Positions 33,105 through 41,995 are shown, counted from the stretch's first letter. The stretch is 64,000 nt of DNA from Acidimicrobiaceae bacterium (GCA_003138815.1 PLHD01000035.1:1-64000); one strand, 5' to 3'. The notes: a model not told the origin generated them from the letters alone. A program made the numbers and translations.

Positions 33105-35162
33105 GTGGCTATCGACCTCCTCTCGTTTGGACCCGAGCGCTTCTCCAGTCGCGAACTTTCGAGACTGGAGTTCGGCGCACGGCTGCTCGACCTGGGCGGG
33201 GACCAGCGCCTGCCGATCCTCGAGCGCTGCAAGTTCGTCGCGATCTTCGCCGACATGGTCGACGAGTTCTTCCAGGTGCGTGTCGTGAGCCTGGAGGACA
33301 AGGTTGCCGCCGGCGTGCAGACGCCCTCGCTCGACGGCGTGCGGCCCCGCCAGCAGCTGTCCGCCATCCGTGAACGGGTGATGTCGCTGATGGAGCGCCA
33401 GGACCGGCTGGTGCTCGATCAGCTGCTGCCCGAGCTGGCCGACGCCGGCCTCGCGATCGTTCATTACGGCGAGCTCGACGAGGAGGAGCGCCTGCACCTC
33501 TCGAAGTTCTTCAACGAGAACGTCTACCCGGTCCTGACGCCGCTCGCGGTCGATCCGGGCCATCCGTTCCCCATGATCTCGAATCTGTCGCTCAACATCG
33601 CCGTGACGGTGCTCGACCCGGTCACCGGCGAGGAGCGCAGCGCCCGGGTCAAGGTGCCCAACTCGCTTCCGCGCTTCCTGCACGCCGGGACGAGCCGTTG
33701 GTGCCTCTTGGAGGACCTGGTGATGGCGAACCTCGACCAGCTCTTTCCGGGAATGGTCATCTATCGCGCCGACCTCTTCCGCGTGACGCGCAACGCGGAC
33801 CTCGCCCTGGACGAGGACGAGGCCGACGACCTTCTGGTGGCGCTCGAGGTCGAGCTGCGTCGGCGTCGCTTCGGCGAGGCGCTGCGCATCGAGATCCAGC
33901 GCGGGATGTCCGAGGAGTTCCTCGGGCTACTCGTCGAGCAGTTCGAGCTGAGCCCTTCGAGTGTCTACGTGACCGACGCCCCCCTGGGCCTGCACGACCT
34001 GTGGAGCCTCTACGACATCGACCGGCCGGATCTCAAGGGCGAGGGATGGTCACCGCTGACCCCGAAGCGCCTGCTGGCGGGCGACCACGTGGGCGACGTC
34101 TTCGCCGCGATCCGCGAAGAGGACATCCTGCTGCACCACCCCTACGAGTCCTTCACCGACTCGGTCGAGGTGTTCATCGCCCAGGCCGCCGATGATCCCA
34201 AGGTCGTGGGCATCAAGCAGACGCTCTACCGGACCTCGGGCGACTCTCCGGTGGTGGGTTCTCTCATCCGCGCGGCGGAGCACGGCAAGCAGGTTGTGGC
34301 GCTCGTGGAGCTGAAGGCCCGCTTCGACGAGGCCGCCAACATCGAATGGGCCAAGACCCTCGAGGACTCGGGCGTGCACGTGGTCTACGGGATCGTCGGG
34401 CTGAAGACGCACTCCAAGACCGCGCTCGTCGTGCGCAGCGAAGGCAACACGACCAACCGCTACGTCCACATCGCCACCGGCAACTACAACTCCAAGACCG
34501 CGCGCAACTACGAGGACTTCGGGATGCTGACCTGCAACCCCGACATCGCCCACGACATCGGAGAGCTCTTCAACTTCCTCACCGGCTTCGCGCGCCACGG
34601 CGACTACTCCAAGATCATCGTGAGCCCCATCTCGACGAGGATCCGGATCGTCGAGCTGATCAATCAGCAGCGCGACCTCGGGCCGGAGGGGCGGATCTCG
34701 CTGAAGGCCAACGGGCTCACCGACCCCACGATCATCGACGCGCTGTACGAGGCGAGCGCCGCGGGCGTGGAGATCCGCCTCGAGGTTCGCACGCTCTGCT
34801 GCCTGCGCCCGGGGGTGGCCGGCCTCTCCGAGCACATCACGGTGCACAGCCTCGTCGGCGAGTTCCTCGAGCACTCCCGGGTGTTCATCTTCGGCCGGCG
34901 CGGCGAGAGGTCCTTCTCGGTCTACATCGGCTCGGCGGACCTGATGGAGCGCAATCTCGACCGGCGCGTCGAGGTGCTCGTTCCCATCGAGGACCCGACC
35001 CTGCAGGAGGAGCTGCTCGAGGCCTTCGAGATCACGTGGCGTGACGACCTGTTCACGTGGGTGCTCGGAACCGATCGTCGGTGGCGGCGCCTCCAGCCGG
35101 TGAACAGCTTCTCCGCGCAGGCCGAGTTCAAGCGGCTGGCGCTGGCCCGGTCTCGCTCGTAG
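33105..35162 (+). CDS. ppk: polyphosphate kinase 1
   Basis: Makes polyphosphate from ATP. The 685-residue protein has the N-terminal domain (SRELSRLEFGARLL), the head domain with DPGHPFPMISNLSLNIAV, and two phospholipase D-like catalytic domains: the phospho-accepting histidine in GLKTHSKTALVVR, the YVHIATGNYNSKTARNYEDFG stretch in two parts, CCLRPGVAGLSEHI, EHSRVFIFG and YIGSADLMERNLDRRVE. GTG 33105 is the start used, without a good Shine-Dalgarno sequence. It converges on the flippase-like gene with a 35-base overlap. Confidence 0.95.
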   Translation: MAIDLLSFGPERFSSRELSRLEFGARLLDLGGDQRLPILERCKFVAIFADMVDEFFQVRVVSLEDKVAAGVQTPSLDGVRPRQQLSAIRERVMSLMERQDRLVLDQLLPELADAGLAIVHYGELDEEERLHLSKFFNENVYPVLTPLAVDPGHPFPMISNLSLNIAVTVLDPVTGEERSARVKVPNSLPRFLHAGTSRWCLLEDLVMANLDQLFPGMVIYRADLFRVTRNADLALDEDEADDLLVALEVELRRRRFGEALRIEIQRGMSEEFLGLLVEQFELSPSSVYVTDAPLGLHDLWSLYDIDRPDLKGEGWSPLTPKRLLAGDHVGDVFAAIREEDILLHHPYESFTDSVEVFIAQAADDPKVVGIKQTLYRTSGDSPVVGSLIRAAEHGKQVVALVELKARFDEAANIEWAKTLEDSGVHVVYGIVGLKTHSKTALVVRSEGNTTNRYVHIATGNYNSKTARNYEDFGMLTCNPDIAHDIGELFNFLTGFARHGDYSKIIVSPISTRIRIVELINQQRDLGPEGRISLKANGLTDPTIIDALYEASAAGVEIRLEVRTLCCLRPGVAGLSEHITVHSLVGEFLEHSRVFIFGRRGERSFSVYIGSADLMERNLDRRVEVLVPIEDPTLQEELLEAFEITWRDDLFTWVLGTDRRWRRLQPVNSFSAQAEFKRLALARSRS

Positions 35163-36195
35163 CGCCCGGACGAGCCTCGGGTCCGCGCCGCCACTGCAGG
35201 CTCGCGTAGGCCGCGCCGCCGATGGGGATCGGTATCCAGAAGTTGACGAGGCGGTAGGCCAGTACGGCGAGGATCGCCTGGGCGTGGGGCACGCCAAATC
35301 CGACCAAGGTGGAGATCAGGATGCTCTCAATGATGCCGAGCCCCCCGGGCGTGATCGGAATGGCCGCGAGGATGTTCGCCAGGCCGTAGGCGACGAGCAG
35401 GTCGATGGGCGAGATCGGGTAGCCGAACGACCACAGGAAGACCCACAGGCATCCGGCGTCCAAGAGCCAGTTGAGCCCGGCCCACGTGAAGGCCCACCAG
35501 AGCGTGCGTCGGTTGTTTATCAGCATCGTGATGCGCTCGGCAATCTTCTTCAGCAGCGCCGACACGGCGTCGGGGTTGACGGCCGGGACCCTCTGGGCCG
35601 CGAACCGGAGCCAGTTGTCAGCGTGGCGCTGGCCGCGGGTGATGAGCAGGATCGTCCCGAAGAAGGCCAGCATCAGGAACACCCCGGCGAGGGCCGCGAA
35701 GCCGTACGCGGGATTGAAGCCCCGCAGCGGGATCGAGATGACCAGGGCCATCCAAAAGATGATGTTCAGCACGACGGCCGAGCCGCTGCCCTGGGCGGCC
35801 AGCCCGAAGGCGTTGGTCTCGCGCGGCACCCCGAGCTCGTTGAAGATGCGGTATGCCAGGGCGCCCGCGGGAGCGGTGCCGCCCGGGATCACGTGGCTGA
35901 TGGCCAGCCCCGCGAGATTGACCCGCAGTGTGCTGTAGCGGCTCGGCGCGTAGGGGTACATGACCGTGCGGGTGAGCTCGACGTACGCGTAGATCGCCGC
36001 GAGCTCGAAGATTATCGCGAGGGCCACCAGCAGGGGGTTGAGCGACGCGAGCAGGTGCAGCGGATGCACCTTGCGAGCGTTCGCGAACTGGGGCACCACG
36101 AGGTACATCAGTACGAAGACCAGACAGCCCGCGCTGAAGATGATGCGAAGCTCGCGCGGCATCGCGAATCGTTTCTTGGCGGTGGCGTCGGTCAT
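35128..36195 (-). CDS. flippase-like integral membrane protein (LPG synthase TM/UPF0104 family)
   Basis: A 355-residue protein with about eight helices. Family marks are AISHVIPGGTAPAGALAYRIFNELGV in the middle and LVAYGLANILAAIPITPGGLGIIESILI near the C-terminus, as in the membrane half of MprF and YbhN-type proteins. Such proteins move or modify lipids; the exact substrate is not known. The gene is divergent from a polyprenol-phosphate mannose synthase, which suggests a lipid-linked sugar or lipoglycan role, but that is only context. A perfect palindrome abuts its ATG. Confidence 0.85.
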   Translation of the reverse strand: MTDATAKKRFAMPRELRIIFSAGCLVFVLMYLVVPQFANARKVHPLHLLASLNPLLVALAIIFELAAIYAYVELTRTVMYPYAPSRYSTLRVNLAGLAISHVIPGGTAPAGALAYRIFNELGVPRETNAFGLAAQGSGSAVVLNIIFWMALVISIPLRGFNPAYGFAALAGVFLMLAFFGTILLITRGQRHADNWLRFAAQRVPAVNPDAVSALLKKIAERITMLINNRRTLWWAFTWAGLNWLLDAGCLWVFLWSFGYPISPIDLLVAYGLANILAAIPITPGGLGIIESILISTLVGFGVPHAQAILAVLAYRLVNFWIPIPIGGAAYASLQWRRGPEARPGATSETGPAPAA

Positions 36196-36213
36196 AAGGC
36201 TTCCCTAAGCCTT
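36196..36213 (-). repeat. palindrome abutting the flippase-like start codon
   Basis: AAGGCTT-CCCT-AAGCCTT: seven perfect base pairs with a four-base loop, directly touching the ATG of the minus-strand gene. It could be an operator, or an mRNA hairpin that hides the start of translation. Confidence 0.5.
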
Positions 36214-36269
36214 ACACTTTCCGGCCGACGAGGGGCGGAGCCGGCAAATTCCCGCTGGGGCACGGTCGT

Positions 36270-36281
36270 TAGAATCCAATG
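36270..36281 (+). promoter_or_regulatory. leaderless-type promoter -10 of the mannose synthase gene
   Basis: TAGAAT, the best match to TATAAT in this window (five of six), is followed by six bases and ATG 36282. Confidence 0.6.
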
Positions 36282-37001
36282 ATGCGTACTCTCGTGGTGT
36301 TGCCCACGTACAACGAGATATTGAACGTTGAATCGATGCTGCGCACGCTGCGCGGGGTCGTGCCGAACGCCGATCTCCTGGTCGTCGACGACGCCAGCCC
36401 CGACGGTACGTCGGTCAGGGCCGAGCAGCTGGCCCGGGAGCTGGGACAGATCCAGATAGTGAGCCGCGCCGCCAAGAGCGGCCTCGGCGGCGCGTACCGC
36501 GCGGGGTTCACCTGGGGACTCGAGCGCGGCTACGACCATTTCGTGGAGATCGACTGCGACTTCTCGCACGACCCCCAGGCGCTGCCGACGCTGCTCGAGG
36601 CCGCTGAGACCCACGAGGTCGTGATCGGATCGCGCTACGTTCGCGGCGGGGCGATCCCTAAGTGGTCGTTCTCGCGCCGGCTGCTGTCGCGCGGCGGCAA
36701 TCAGTACGCATCGGTCATGCTGGGCCTTGGGGTCGCCGATTCGACCGCCGGCTACCGCGTCTACTCCAAGAGCGCGCTGGAGAAGATCCGCTACGAGTCG
36801 GTGCGCGCCGACGGCTACGGCTTCCAGATAGAGATGACCTACCGGGCCCGGCGCGCCGGCGCCTCGATCGTCGAGGTTCCGATCTCGTTCACCGACCGGG
36901 CGCTCGGCGAGTCCAAGATGTCGCGGGCCATCGTAGTCGAGGCCCTCTTCCTGGTGACGTTGTGGGCGCTCGAGAGGCCCTTTCGTCGCCGGGTCCGCTA
37001 G
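36282..37001 (+). CDS. ppm1: polyprenol-phosphate mannose synthase, GT2 family
   Basis: Transfers mannose from GDP-mannose to polyprenol phosphate for extracytoplasmic glycosylation. The 239-residue protein begins TLVVLPTYNE, has VVDDASPDGT, the DxD-like EIDCDFSHDP, VIGSRYVRGG and GYGFQIEMTYRARRAGA...VPISFTDRALGESKMS, typical of bacterial Ppm/DPM synthases. Two ATGs in a row occur at 36279 and 36282; the -10 spacing favours 36282. It ends in CTAG shared with the menF stop on the other strand. Confidence 0.88.
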   Translation: MRTLVVLPTYNEILNVESMLRTLRGVVPNADLLVVDDASPDGTSVRAEQLARELGQIQIVSRAAKSGLGGAYRAGFTWGLERGYDHFVEIDCDFSHDPQALPTLLEAAETHEVVIGSRYVRGGAIPKWSFSRRLLSRGGNQYASVMLGLGVADSTAGYRVYSKSALEKIRYESVRADGYGFQIEMTYRARRAGASIVEVPISFTDRALGESKMSRAIVVEALFLVTLWALERPFRRRVR

Positions 37002-38239
37002 ACGCGGTCGACCAGGACCGACGACAGGACGCTGGCCAGCTTGTCCTTGGTCTCTTCGCGCTCGGCGATGGGGTCGGACTCGCTCACGATGCCCGCCCCC
37101 GCCCACGCCTCGAACTCTGTCCCGTGGATGATGACCCCGCGGATGCCGATCCACCACTCGCCGTCGCCCTCGGCGTCGATCCAGCCGACCGGACCGGCGT
37201 AGTGCCCCCGGTCGTGCTGTTCGAGGCGCGCGATGAGGTCGTAGGCGTCGTCGCGGGGTATTCCGCCGACGGCGGCCGTGGGGTGCAGGAGTCGAAGCAC
37301 GTCCAGGGCGTCGGGTGCGGTCGCCCGGTCCTGGCGCACGGCCGAGACCCAGGTGCCCAGGTGCGCGACGGTGCGCAGCGTCACGATGGACGGAGTGGCA
37401 TCGACGGTGATGTCGTCGTAGTGGCTCGAGAGGTGGCGCACCAGGTCGTCCACGAGCACGGTGTGTTCGTGGAGGTTCTTGGTGCTGCCGAGCAGCCAGT
37501 TGTGGTAGTCGTCCGGCGCGACGTTGGCGGGCAGCGCGATGGTGCCGGCCAGCGGATGGCACTGCACCGTGGCGCCAGTGCGGCGCACCAGCAGTTCGGG
37601 GCTGGCCCCGACGAAGCGCCGCCCGCCGGGCGTGGGGAGGCTGTAGATCGTGCAGATCGGCTCGCGCTGGCGAAGCCGTGCGGCGATCGCCGCGGCGTCG
37701 AGTGACTCGGGAACCGAGCCGGTGACCGCGCGCGCCAGCACGACCTTGTCGATCTCCTTGCGGCGCAGCACCTCGACGGCGAGGGCGACGCTGTGCGCGT
37801 ACTCCTCGGGGGTCGGCTGGTACGTCAGGGTCCGGACTGCCTGGGTCTCCTGGCTCGGGACCGGTTCGCCGTCGAGCAGATCGGCCCAGGGCGCCGAGCC
37901 GGCGACGCGGGTGATCCACGCCTGGCCGTCCCTGGTCTGGGTGAGCAGGTACCTCGGCACGTCGAGCTGGCCGGGCGCGTGGCGGTCGAAGGGCAACGAG
38001 GCGAAGGCCACGATGCCGGTGCCGGGGGGGGCCGTGACACCCTCGAGCTCGTGCTCTCGCATCTGGGCCCGGGCGTCGGTGTGGTGCTCCAGGCCCGCAG
38101 CGAGCTGGATCGACAGCGCCGCTCCGCCGAATCCGCTGCGAATCACGTCGGCGGTCTCAACCAGCCAGCCGTCGCGCGAGCCCAGGGCACGAAGCTGTCC
38201 CCGGTTGACCGGCTCGATGCGTTCGCGGACGAACCTCAC
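36998..38239 (-). CDS. menF: isochorismate synthase
   Basis: Converts chorismate to isochorismate for menaquinone, or for a siderophore. The 413-residue protein has a variable N-terminal half and the chorismate-binding core: EIDKVVLARAV, YSLPTPGGRRFVGASPELLVRR, CHPLAGTI, the magnesium-ligand segment LHPTAAVGGIPR, and GAGIVSESDPIAEREETKDKLA. Menaquinone use is favoured because menG precedes it with a four-base overlap and menC is 8 kb away. Its stop is shared with that of the convergent mannose synthase. Confidence 0.9.
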   Translation of the reverse strand: MRFVRERIEPVNRGQLRALGSRDGWLVETADVIRSGFGGAALSIQLAAGLEHHTDARAQMREHELEGVTAPPGTGIVAFASLPFDRHAPGQLDVPRYLLTQTRDGQAWITRVAGSAPWADLLDGEPVPSQETQAVRTLTYQPTPEEYAHSVALAVEVLRRKEIDKVVLARAVTGSVPESLDAAAIAARLRQREPICTIYSLPTPGGRRFVGASPELLVRRTGATVQCHPLAGTIALPANVAPDDYHNWLLGSTKNLHEHTVLVDDLVRHLSSHYDDITVDATPSIVTLRTVAHLGTWVSAVRQDRATAPDALDVLRLLHPTAAVGGIPRDDAYDLIARLEQHDRGHYAGPVGWIDAEGDGEWWIGIRGVIIHGTEFEAWAGAGIVSESDPIAEREETKDKLASVLSSVLVDRV

Positions 38240-38928
38240 GACGCCCTGGTCCCGATGAACTGCTGGCTCAGCCCGCCCATCACCCGCCGGTGGTTCACCG
38301 CGCGAAAGCCCGAGTCGTTGAGCATCCGCACGATCTCCGGCGCCGACGGCAGGTAGGCCGTCGACTGGGGCAGGTAGTGGTACGCCGCCCGGTCCGACAG
38401 GAGCGATCCAATGAAGGGGACGGCCCTGCGAAACCAGAAGCGGAAGCCCGCCTTCCAGAGGCCCGAGCGCGGCTCGGCGACCTCCAGGAGCGAGAGCCGC
38501 CCACCGGGTCGGGTCACCCTGGCCATCTCGGCGAACGTGGCGGCCAGGTCGGTGAAGTTGCGCAGCGCGTAGCCGCAGGTGATCCCGTCGAAGGCGGCCG
38601 CGCGGAACGGGAGCGAAGAGGCGTCGGCCTGCACGCGCTCGGGCATCGCGCGTCCGGCCTGCAGCATCCCGTAGCTGAGGTCGGTGGCGATCGCTCGGTG
38701 GCCTTGTCGGCTCAACTCGCGGGTGAAGTCGCCCGTCCCGGCGGCGACGTCGAGGACCACGCTGTTCGCGGCCAGACGGAGGTCGATGACGGCGCGGCGA
38801 CGCCAGCGCGCGTCGAGTCCGAAGGTCATGAGCTTGTTGACGAGCTCGTAGCGCGAGGCGATGGAATCGAACATCGCACGAACCTGGCGAGTCTTCTCCT
38901 CACCCTGGGGCAGCGGGGTCGTGGGCAC
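38236..38928 (-). CDS. menG: demethylmenaquinone methyltransferase
   Basis: SAM-dependent methylation that completes menaquinone. The 230-residue UbiE-family protein has MFDSIASRYELVNKLMTFGLDARWRR, the SAM motif LDVAAGTGDFTREL, ATDLSYGMLQ, and GYALRNFTDLAATFAEMARVTRPGG split in the usual way. It lies between a MaoC-like gene (four bases away) and menF (four-base overlap), one transcription unit. Confidence 0.92.
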   Translation of the reverse strand: MPTTPLPQGEEKTRQVRAMFDSIASRYELVNKLMTFGLDARWRRRAVIDLRLAANSVVLDVAAGTGDFTRELSRQGHRAIATDLSYGMLQAGRAMPERVQADASSLPFRAAAFDGITCGYALRNFTDLAATFAEMARVTRPGGRLSLLEVAEPRSGLWKAGFRFWFRRAVPFIGSLLSDRAAYHYLPQSTAYLPSAPEIVRMLNDSGFRAVNHRRVMGGLSQQFIGTRAS

Positions 38929-38932
38929 GTGC

Positions 38933-39388
38933 TTAGAGGTAGTAGCGGGAAACCACTTGGGCGACGCACGAGGGCTTGGTTGAGTCCTTCATCTCGACGA
39001 TCACGTCCATCACCACCTGGACCCCGCCCGTGATGGGCTCGATCGACGCCAGCGTGGCTCCGGCGCGAATCTGCGAGCCCACGAGCACCGGGCTCGTGAA
39101 GCGCACCTTGTTCGTGCCGTAGTTCACGCCCATGCGCACGCCGTCGACGTGCATCACGCCCGACAGCAGCGAAGGGATGAGTGAGAGGGTGAAGTAGCCG
39201 TGGGCGATGGTGCCGCCGAACGGACCGGTCGACGCCCTCTGGGGATCGACGTGGATCCATTGGTGGTCGCCGGTGGCGTCGGCGAAGAGATCAACCTGCT
39301 CTTGAGTCACCGTGCGATAGTCGCCGAAACCCAGGTGGGTGCCCACGAGCGAAGCCAGATCATCGATGCTTTTGACGTGTGTGGTCAT
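38933..39388 (-). CDS. MaoC-like (R)-specific enoyl-CoA hydratase
   Basis: Hot-dog fold hydratase of 151 residues. The hydratase 2 motif is ATGDHQWIHVDPQRASTGPFGGTIAHG, holding the catalytic Asp and His, and is followed by FTLSLIPSLL and the GTNKVRFTSPV strand. It likely hydrates enoyl-CoA or enoyl-ACP. AGGAGG lies five bases before its ATG, so unlike many neighbours it has a normal ribosome site. It heads the maoC-menG-menF unit. Confidence 0.87.
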   Translation of the reverse strand: MTTHVKSIDDLASLVGTHLGFGDYRTVTQEQVDLFADATGDHQWIHVDPQRASTGPFGGTIAHGYFTLSLIPSLLSGVMHVDGVRMGVNYGTNKVRFTSPVLVGSQIRAGATLASIEPITGGVQVVMDVIVEMKDSTKPSCVAQVVSRYYL

Positions 39389-39453
39389 AACAACCTCCTG
39401 ACAGACTCTATCTTTCGCGGCGGTCTTCGATGATGCCTCGTTGCGGCGCCAAT

Positions 39454-39465
39454 TAGGATGCAGCC
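39454..39465 (+). promoter_or_regulatory. leaderless-type promoter -10 of the VIT1-like gene
   Basis: TAGGAT is followed by six bases and ATG 39466, with no Shine-Dalgarno sequence. Confidence 0.55.
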
Positions 39466-40167
39466 ATGTCCGCGGAACACTACGAGGAGCACCATCGCCA
39501 GATAAGCGGTGGTTGGTTCCGGGCGGGGATCTTCGGGGTGAGCGACGGGCTGGTCACCAACGTCTCGCTCATCCTCGGATTCGCGGGAGCCAATCCCGGC
39601 CACAGCGTCGTTCGACTGGCCGGCCTCGCCGGGCTGGTGGCCGGCGGCTTTTCCATGGGCAGCGGGGAGTACCTGTCGATGCGGGCCCAAAAGGAGCTGC
39701 TGGAGTACGAGATCGACGTCGAGAGGATCGCGCACCTGAAGGATCCCGCGGGCGAGCGGATCGAGCTGCGCCAGATCTTCATCGATCGCGGCATCGAGCC
39801 GGATCTGGCCGAGCGCCTCTCGGTGGACCTCATGCGCGACCCGGACCTGGCGCTGCGCACCCACACGCGCGAAGAACTGGGCATAGACCCCTCCGCGACC
39901 GGCTCGCCCTGGATGGCCGCGATCTCGTCGTTCTTCGCCTTCGTCGTCGGCGCCTTCGTCCCGCTCCTGCCGTGGCTCTGGTCCTCGACCGGCAATCCGG
40001 TCTACTGGTCGATCGCGTTCGGCGCCCTGTGCGCCGGCGGCGTCGGGGCGGGTATTGGCTGGTACACGCACCGGGGGATGGTGCCCTGCGCCCTGCGCCA
40101 GATGTACATCGCGGCCCTGGCCGCCGGCGTCACCTTCGGACTGGGGTACCTGGTCGGCTCTAAGTAG
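39466..40167 (+). CDS. VIT1/CCC1 family iron/manganese transporter-like protein
   Basis: A 233-residue membrane protein with two N-terminal helices around GIFGVSDGLVTNVSLILGFAG and AGGFSMGSGEYLSMRAQKELLE, a soluble middle domain rich in charged residues (about 75-145), and three C-terminal helices ending FGLGYLVG. These are the hallmarks of vacuolar-iron-transporter-like proteins, which export Fe2+ or Mn2+ from the cytoplasm. The middle domain could bind metal. Converges on mshD with an eight-base overlap. Confidence 0.88.
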   Translation: MSAEHYEEHHRQISGGWFRAGIFGVSDGLVTNVSLILGFAGANPGHSVVRLAGLAGLVAGGFSMGSGEYLSMRAQKELLEYEIDVERIAHLKDPAGERIELRQIFIDRGIEPDLAERLSVDLMRDPDLALRTHTREELGIDPSATGSPWMAAISSFFAFVVGAFVPLLPWLWSSTGNPVYWSIAFGALCAGGVGAGIGWYTHRGMVPCALRQMYIAALAAGVTFGLGYLVGSK

Positions 40168-41002
40168 CCGCGGTGAAGCGAACGAGATTGTCCTCTCGTT
40201 CGACGACGAACCCCAGCGACTCGTAGAGCTTGCTGGCGATCGTGTTCGACTGGTCCACGAAGAGCACCGCCGACGATACGCCCTTCTTGCGCAGCGAGGC
40301 GAGACCCTGGGTCACCATGATCCGCCCCAGGTCCCTTCCCTGGAAGTCGGGGTGCACGGAGATGACGTAGATCTCGCCGAAGCGGTCCGGATGCAGCTCG
40401 TGGACCTTGGTCCAGCACGAGGCCGCGAGCCTCCCGTCGATCTCCAAGAGCAGGAAGCCGGACGGGTCGAACCACGGCTCGTCGATCCGCTCCTCCAGGT
40501 CGCACAGGAGCCACGCTCCCTGTTCGGGGTGGTGCGCGAAGGCGGCGTTGTTCTGCTGGAGCCACGTGTCCTCGTCGCGGCGCGGCTCGAACGCGCGAAG
40601 GGTCGCTCCGGCGGGCACGTCGACGACGTCGACCGGCAGGGGGGTGCGCATCATCTGGAGGGTTCGTATCACCGTGCCGTGCTCGATCAGGTGCGAGTCG
40701 CGCTTCCACCAGTCCACCTGCGGGTGGACCTCGAGGACGGCGTTCAGCAGGTCCTGGTCGAATCGACCGCCGCACATCTCGATGGTCGGATGCTCGGAGC
40801 CCGCGAGCAGGGCGTAGCCCTCCAGGTTCCCTTCGAGGTGTCGCAGCCAGTGCTCAGCCTTCCAGCCGTGCACGACGATCCGTCGGCTGCCCTCGTCGAT
40901 CGCCTCGCGGCCCAGGACGGCTTCGGTCCGGTTGAGCAGGTTCAGGACGTCGAGACGCTGTTCGGCCGTCAGTGATGCAGCAGAAGTCCACGAATTGCTC
41001 AT
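40160..41002 (-). CDS. mshD: mycothiol synthase (acetyltransferase)
   Basis: Acetylates the product of MshC to finish mycothiol. The 280-residue protein has two GNAT domains; the second shows NNAAFAHHPEQGAWLLCDLEERIDEPWFDPSGF, IYVISVHPDFQGRDLGRIMV and LFVDQSNTIASKLYESLGFV, the closest sequence fit being MshD. With mshC at 4 kb this supports mycothiol as the host thiol. Start ATG 41002 is placed by a -10 hexamer six bases upstream. Confidence 0.9.
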   Translation of the reverse strand: MSNSWTSAASLTAEQRLDVLNLLNRTEAVLGREAIDEGSRRIVVHGWKAEHWLRHLEGNLEGYALLAGSEHPTIEMCGGRFDQDLLNAVLEVHPQVDWWKRDSHLIEHGTVIRTLQMMRTPLPVDVVDVPAGATLRAFEPRRDEDTWLQQNNAAFAHHPEQGAWLLCDLEERIDEPWFDPSGFLLLEIDGRLAASCWTKVHELHPDRFGEIYVISVHPDFQGRDLGRIMVTQGLASLRKKGVSSAVLFVDQSNTIASKLYESLGFVVEREDNLVRFTAAT

Positions 41003-41014
41003 GGGCGAAGGTTA
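41003..41014 (-). promoter_or_regulatory. leaderless-type promoter -10 of mshD
   Basis: On the minus strand CCGGTAACCT gives TAACCT followed by six bases and the mshD ATG. Confidence 0.5.
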
Positions 41015-41026
41015 CCGGTCGCTTGG

Positions 41027-41215
41027 TTAGCCGATTCGTCCGGCGACGCGGTTCAGACGTCGCAGCAAGGCCCCGATCGTGCGCTCGGCGGCGACGAGTT
41101 CGGTGTAGACATCGCTGGGCATCGCGGCGCCGTCGGTCTCGACCAGGGTGGTAATCCGCGTCGCGAGCTCGTTCATCGTCGAGGTAATGGTATTGAGTTC
41201 GGTCTGCATGGTCAT
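41027..41215 (-). CDS. small helical protein of unknown function
   Basis: A 62-residue reading frame in the gap between mshD and ygfZ, in the mshD direction and 24 bases upstream of it. The product is nearly all predicted helix, with a charged end VAAERTIGALLRRLNRVAGRIG that could form a coiled coil. Two ATGs (41215 and 41209) can start it. I recognise no domain. Its fit to the otherwise empty space and the non-random composition argue that it is real. Confidence 0.55.
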   Translation of the reverse strand: MTMQTELNTITSTMNELATRITTLVETDGAAMPSDVYTELVAAERTIGALLRRLNRVAGRIG

Positions 41216-41277
41216 CGACAGTGGGCCTTTGGCTCGTTGGGCGCGGCATTTGGCGCAGGCGCATACTGTAATGGTCC

Positions 41278-41976
41278 ATGAGCGCAGCCGAGAAAAGCAC
41301 CGAGCCGGTTCCCTTGGAGTGGGCGCGCATCGTGGTGCGCGGGCCAGAAAGCGAGAGCTACTTGCAGGGCCAACTCACCCAAGACGTCGCCTCGGTGGGC
41401 GAAGGCGGGCTTTGGTCGCTGTTGCTGCGTCCCGACAGCGTCGTTCTCACGACGTGCTTCGTCGAGCGCGACGAGGGCGGATTTTCCCTGACCGTGGCGC
41501 GCGACACCGGCGAAGCGGCGCTGGCGCGACTGCGGAGGTTTCATCTTCGCGTCGACTGCACCCTCGAACTCGGCGGCGCCACGCGCGGCCCCTTCGCGAC
41601 GAGCGCGGATCTGGTCGAGGCCCGTTGGCCGGGCGCCAACGAGTTCCACGCTGCGCTCACGCCGCGAAGCTACGGGTCCCGGCTCGTGGGCGCCACCGTA
41701 TCGTTCACGAAGGGCTGCTACACGGGCCAGGAGCTCGTGGGCCGTCTGGAGGCCCGCGGCTCGAACGTGCCGTGGCGTCTCGTGTGGGCCGCTGGACCGA
41801 ACGTCGAGAGGATCGACGAGGTGCTGCGTTCCAGGGGCCCGGCGGGACCACAGGGCGTCACGACGGCGGTTCGGCGCGGCGGGAGGGTCGAGGCCCTCGG
41901 GTTCGCCCATCGGACGCTCCTCGATCCCTCGCGTCTCGATCCCGGCGAGGACGTCGCCGTCGAGGTGGTTGTTTGA
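41278..41976 (+). CDS. ygfZ: YgfZ/GcvT-type folate-binding protein
   Basis: Folate-dependent protein thought to help repair or assemble iron-sulfur clusters. The 232-residue protein has LQGQLTQDVASV and the family signature KGCYTGQELVGR with its conserved cysteine. It is shorter than E. coli YgfZ (about 326 residues), as in many actinobacteria. A -10-like TACTGT at 41264-41269 ends eight bases before ATG 41278, again almost leaderless. Confidence 0.85.
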   Translation: MSAAEKSTEPVPLEWARIVVRGPESESYLQGQLTQDVASVGEGGLWSLLLRPDSVVLTTCFVERDEGGFSLTVARDTGEAALARLRRFHLRVDCTLELGGATRGPFATSADLVEARWPGANEFHAALTPRSYGSRLVGATVSFTKGCYTGQELVGRLEARGSNVPWRLVWAAGPNVERIDEVLRSRGPAGPQGVTTAVRRGGRVEALGFAHRTLLDPSRLDPGEDVAVEVVV

Positions 41977-41995
41977 AGGCGGGCCGCCGGCCAGT

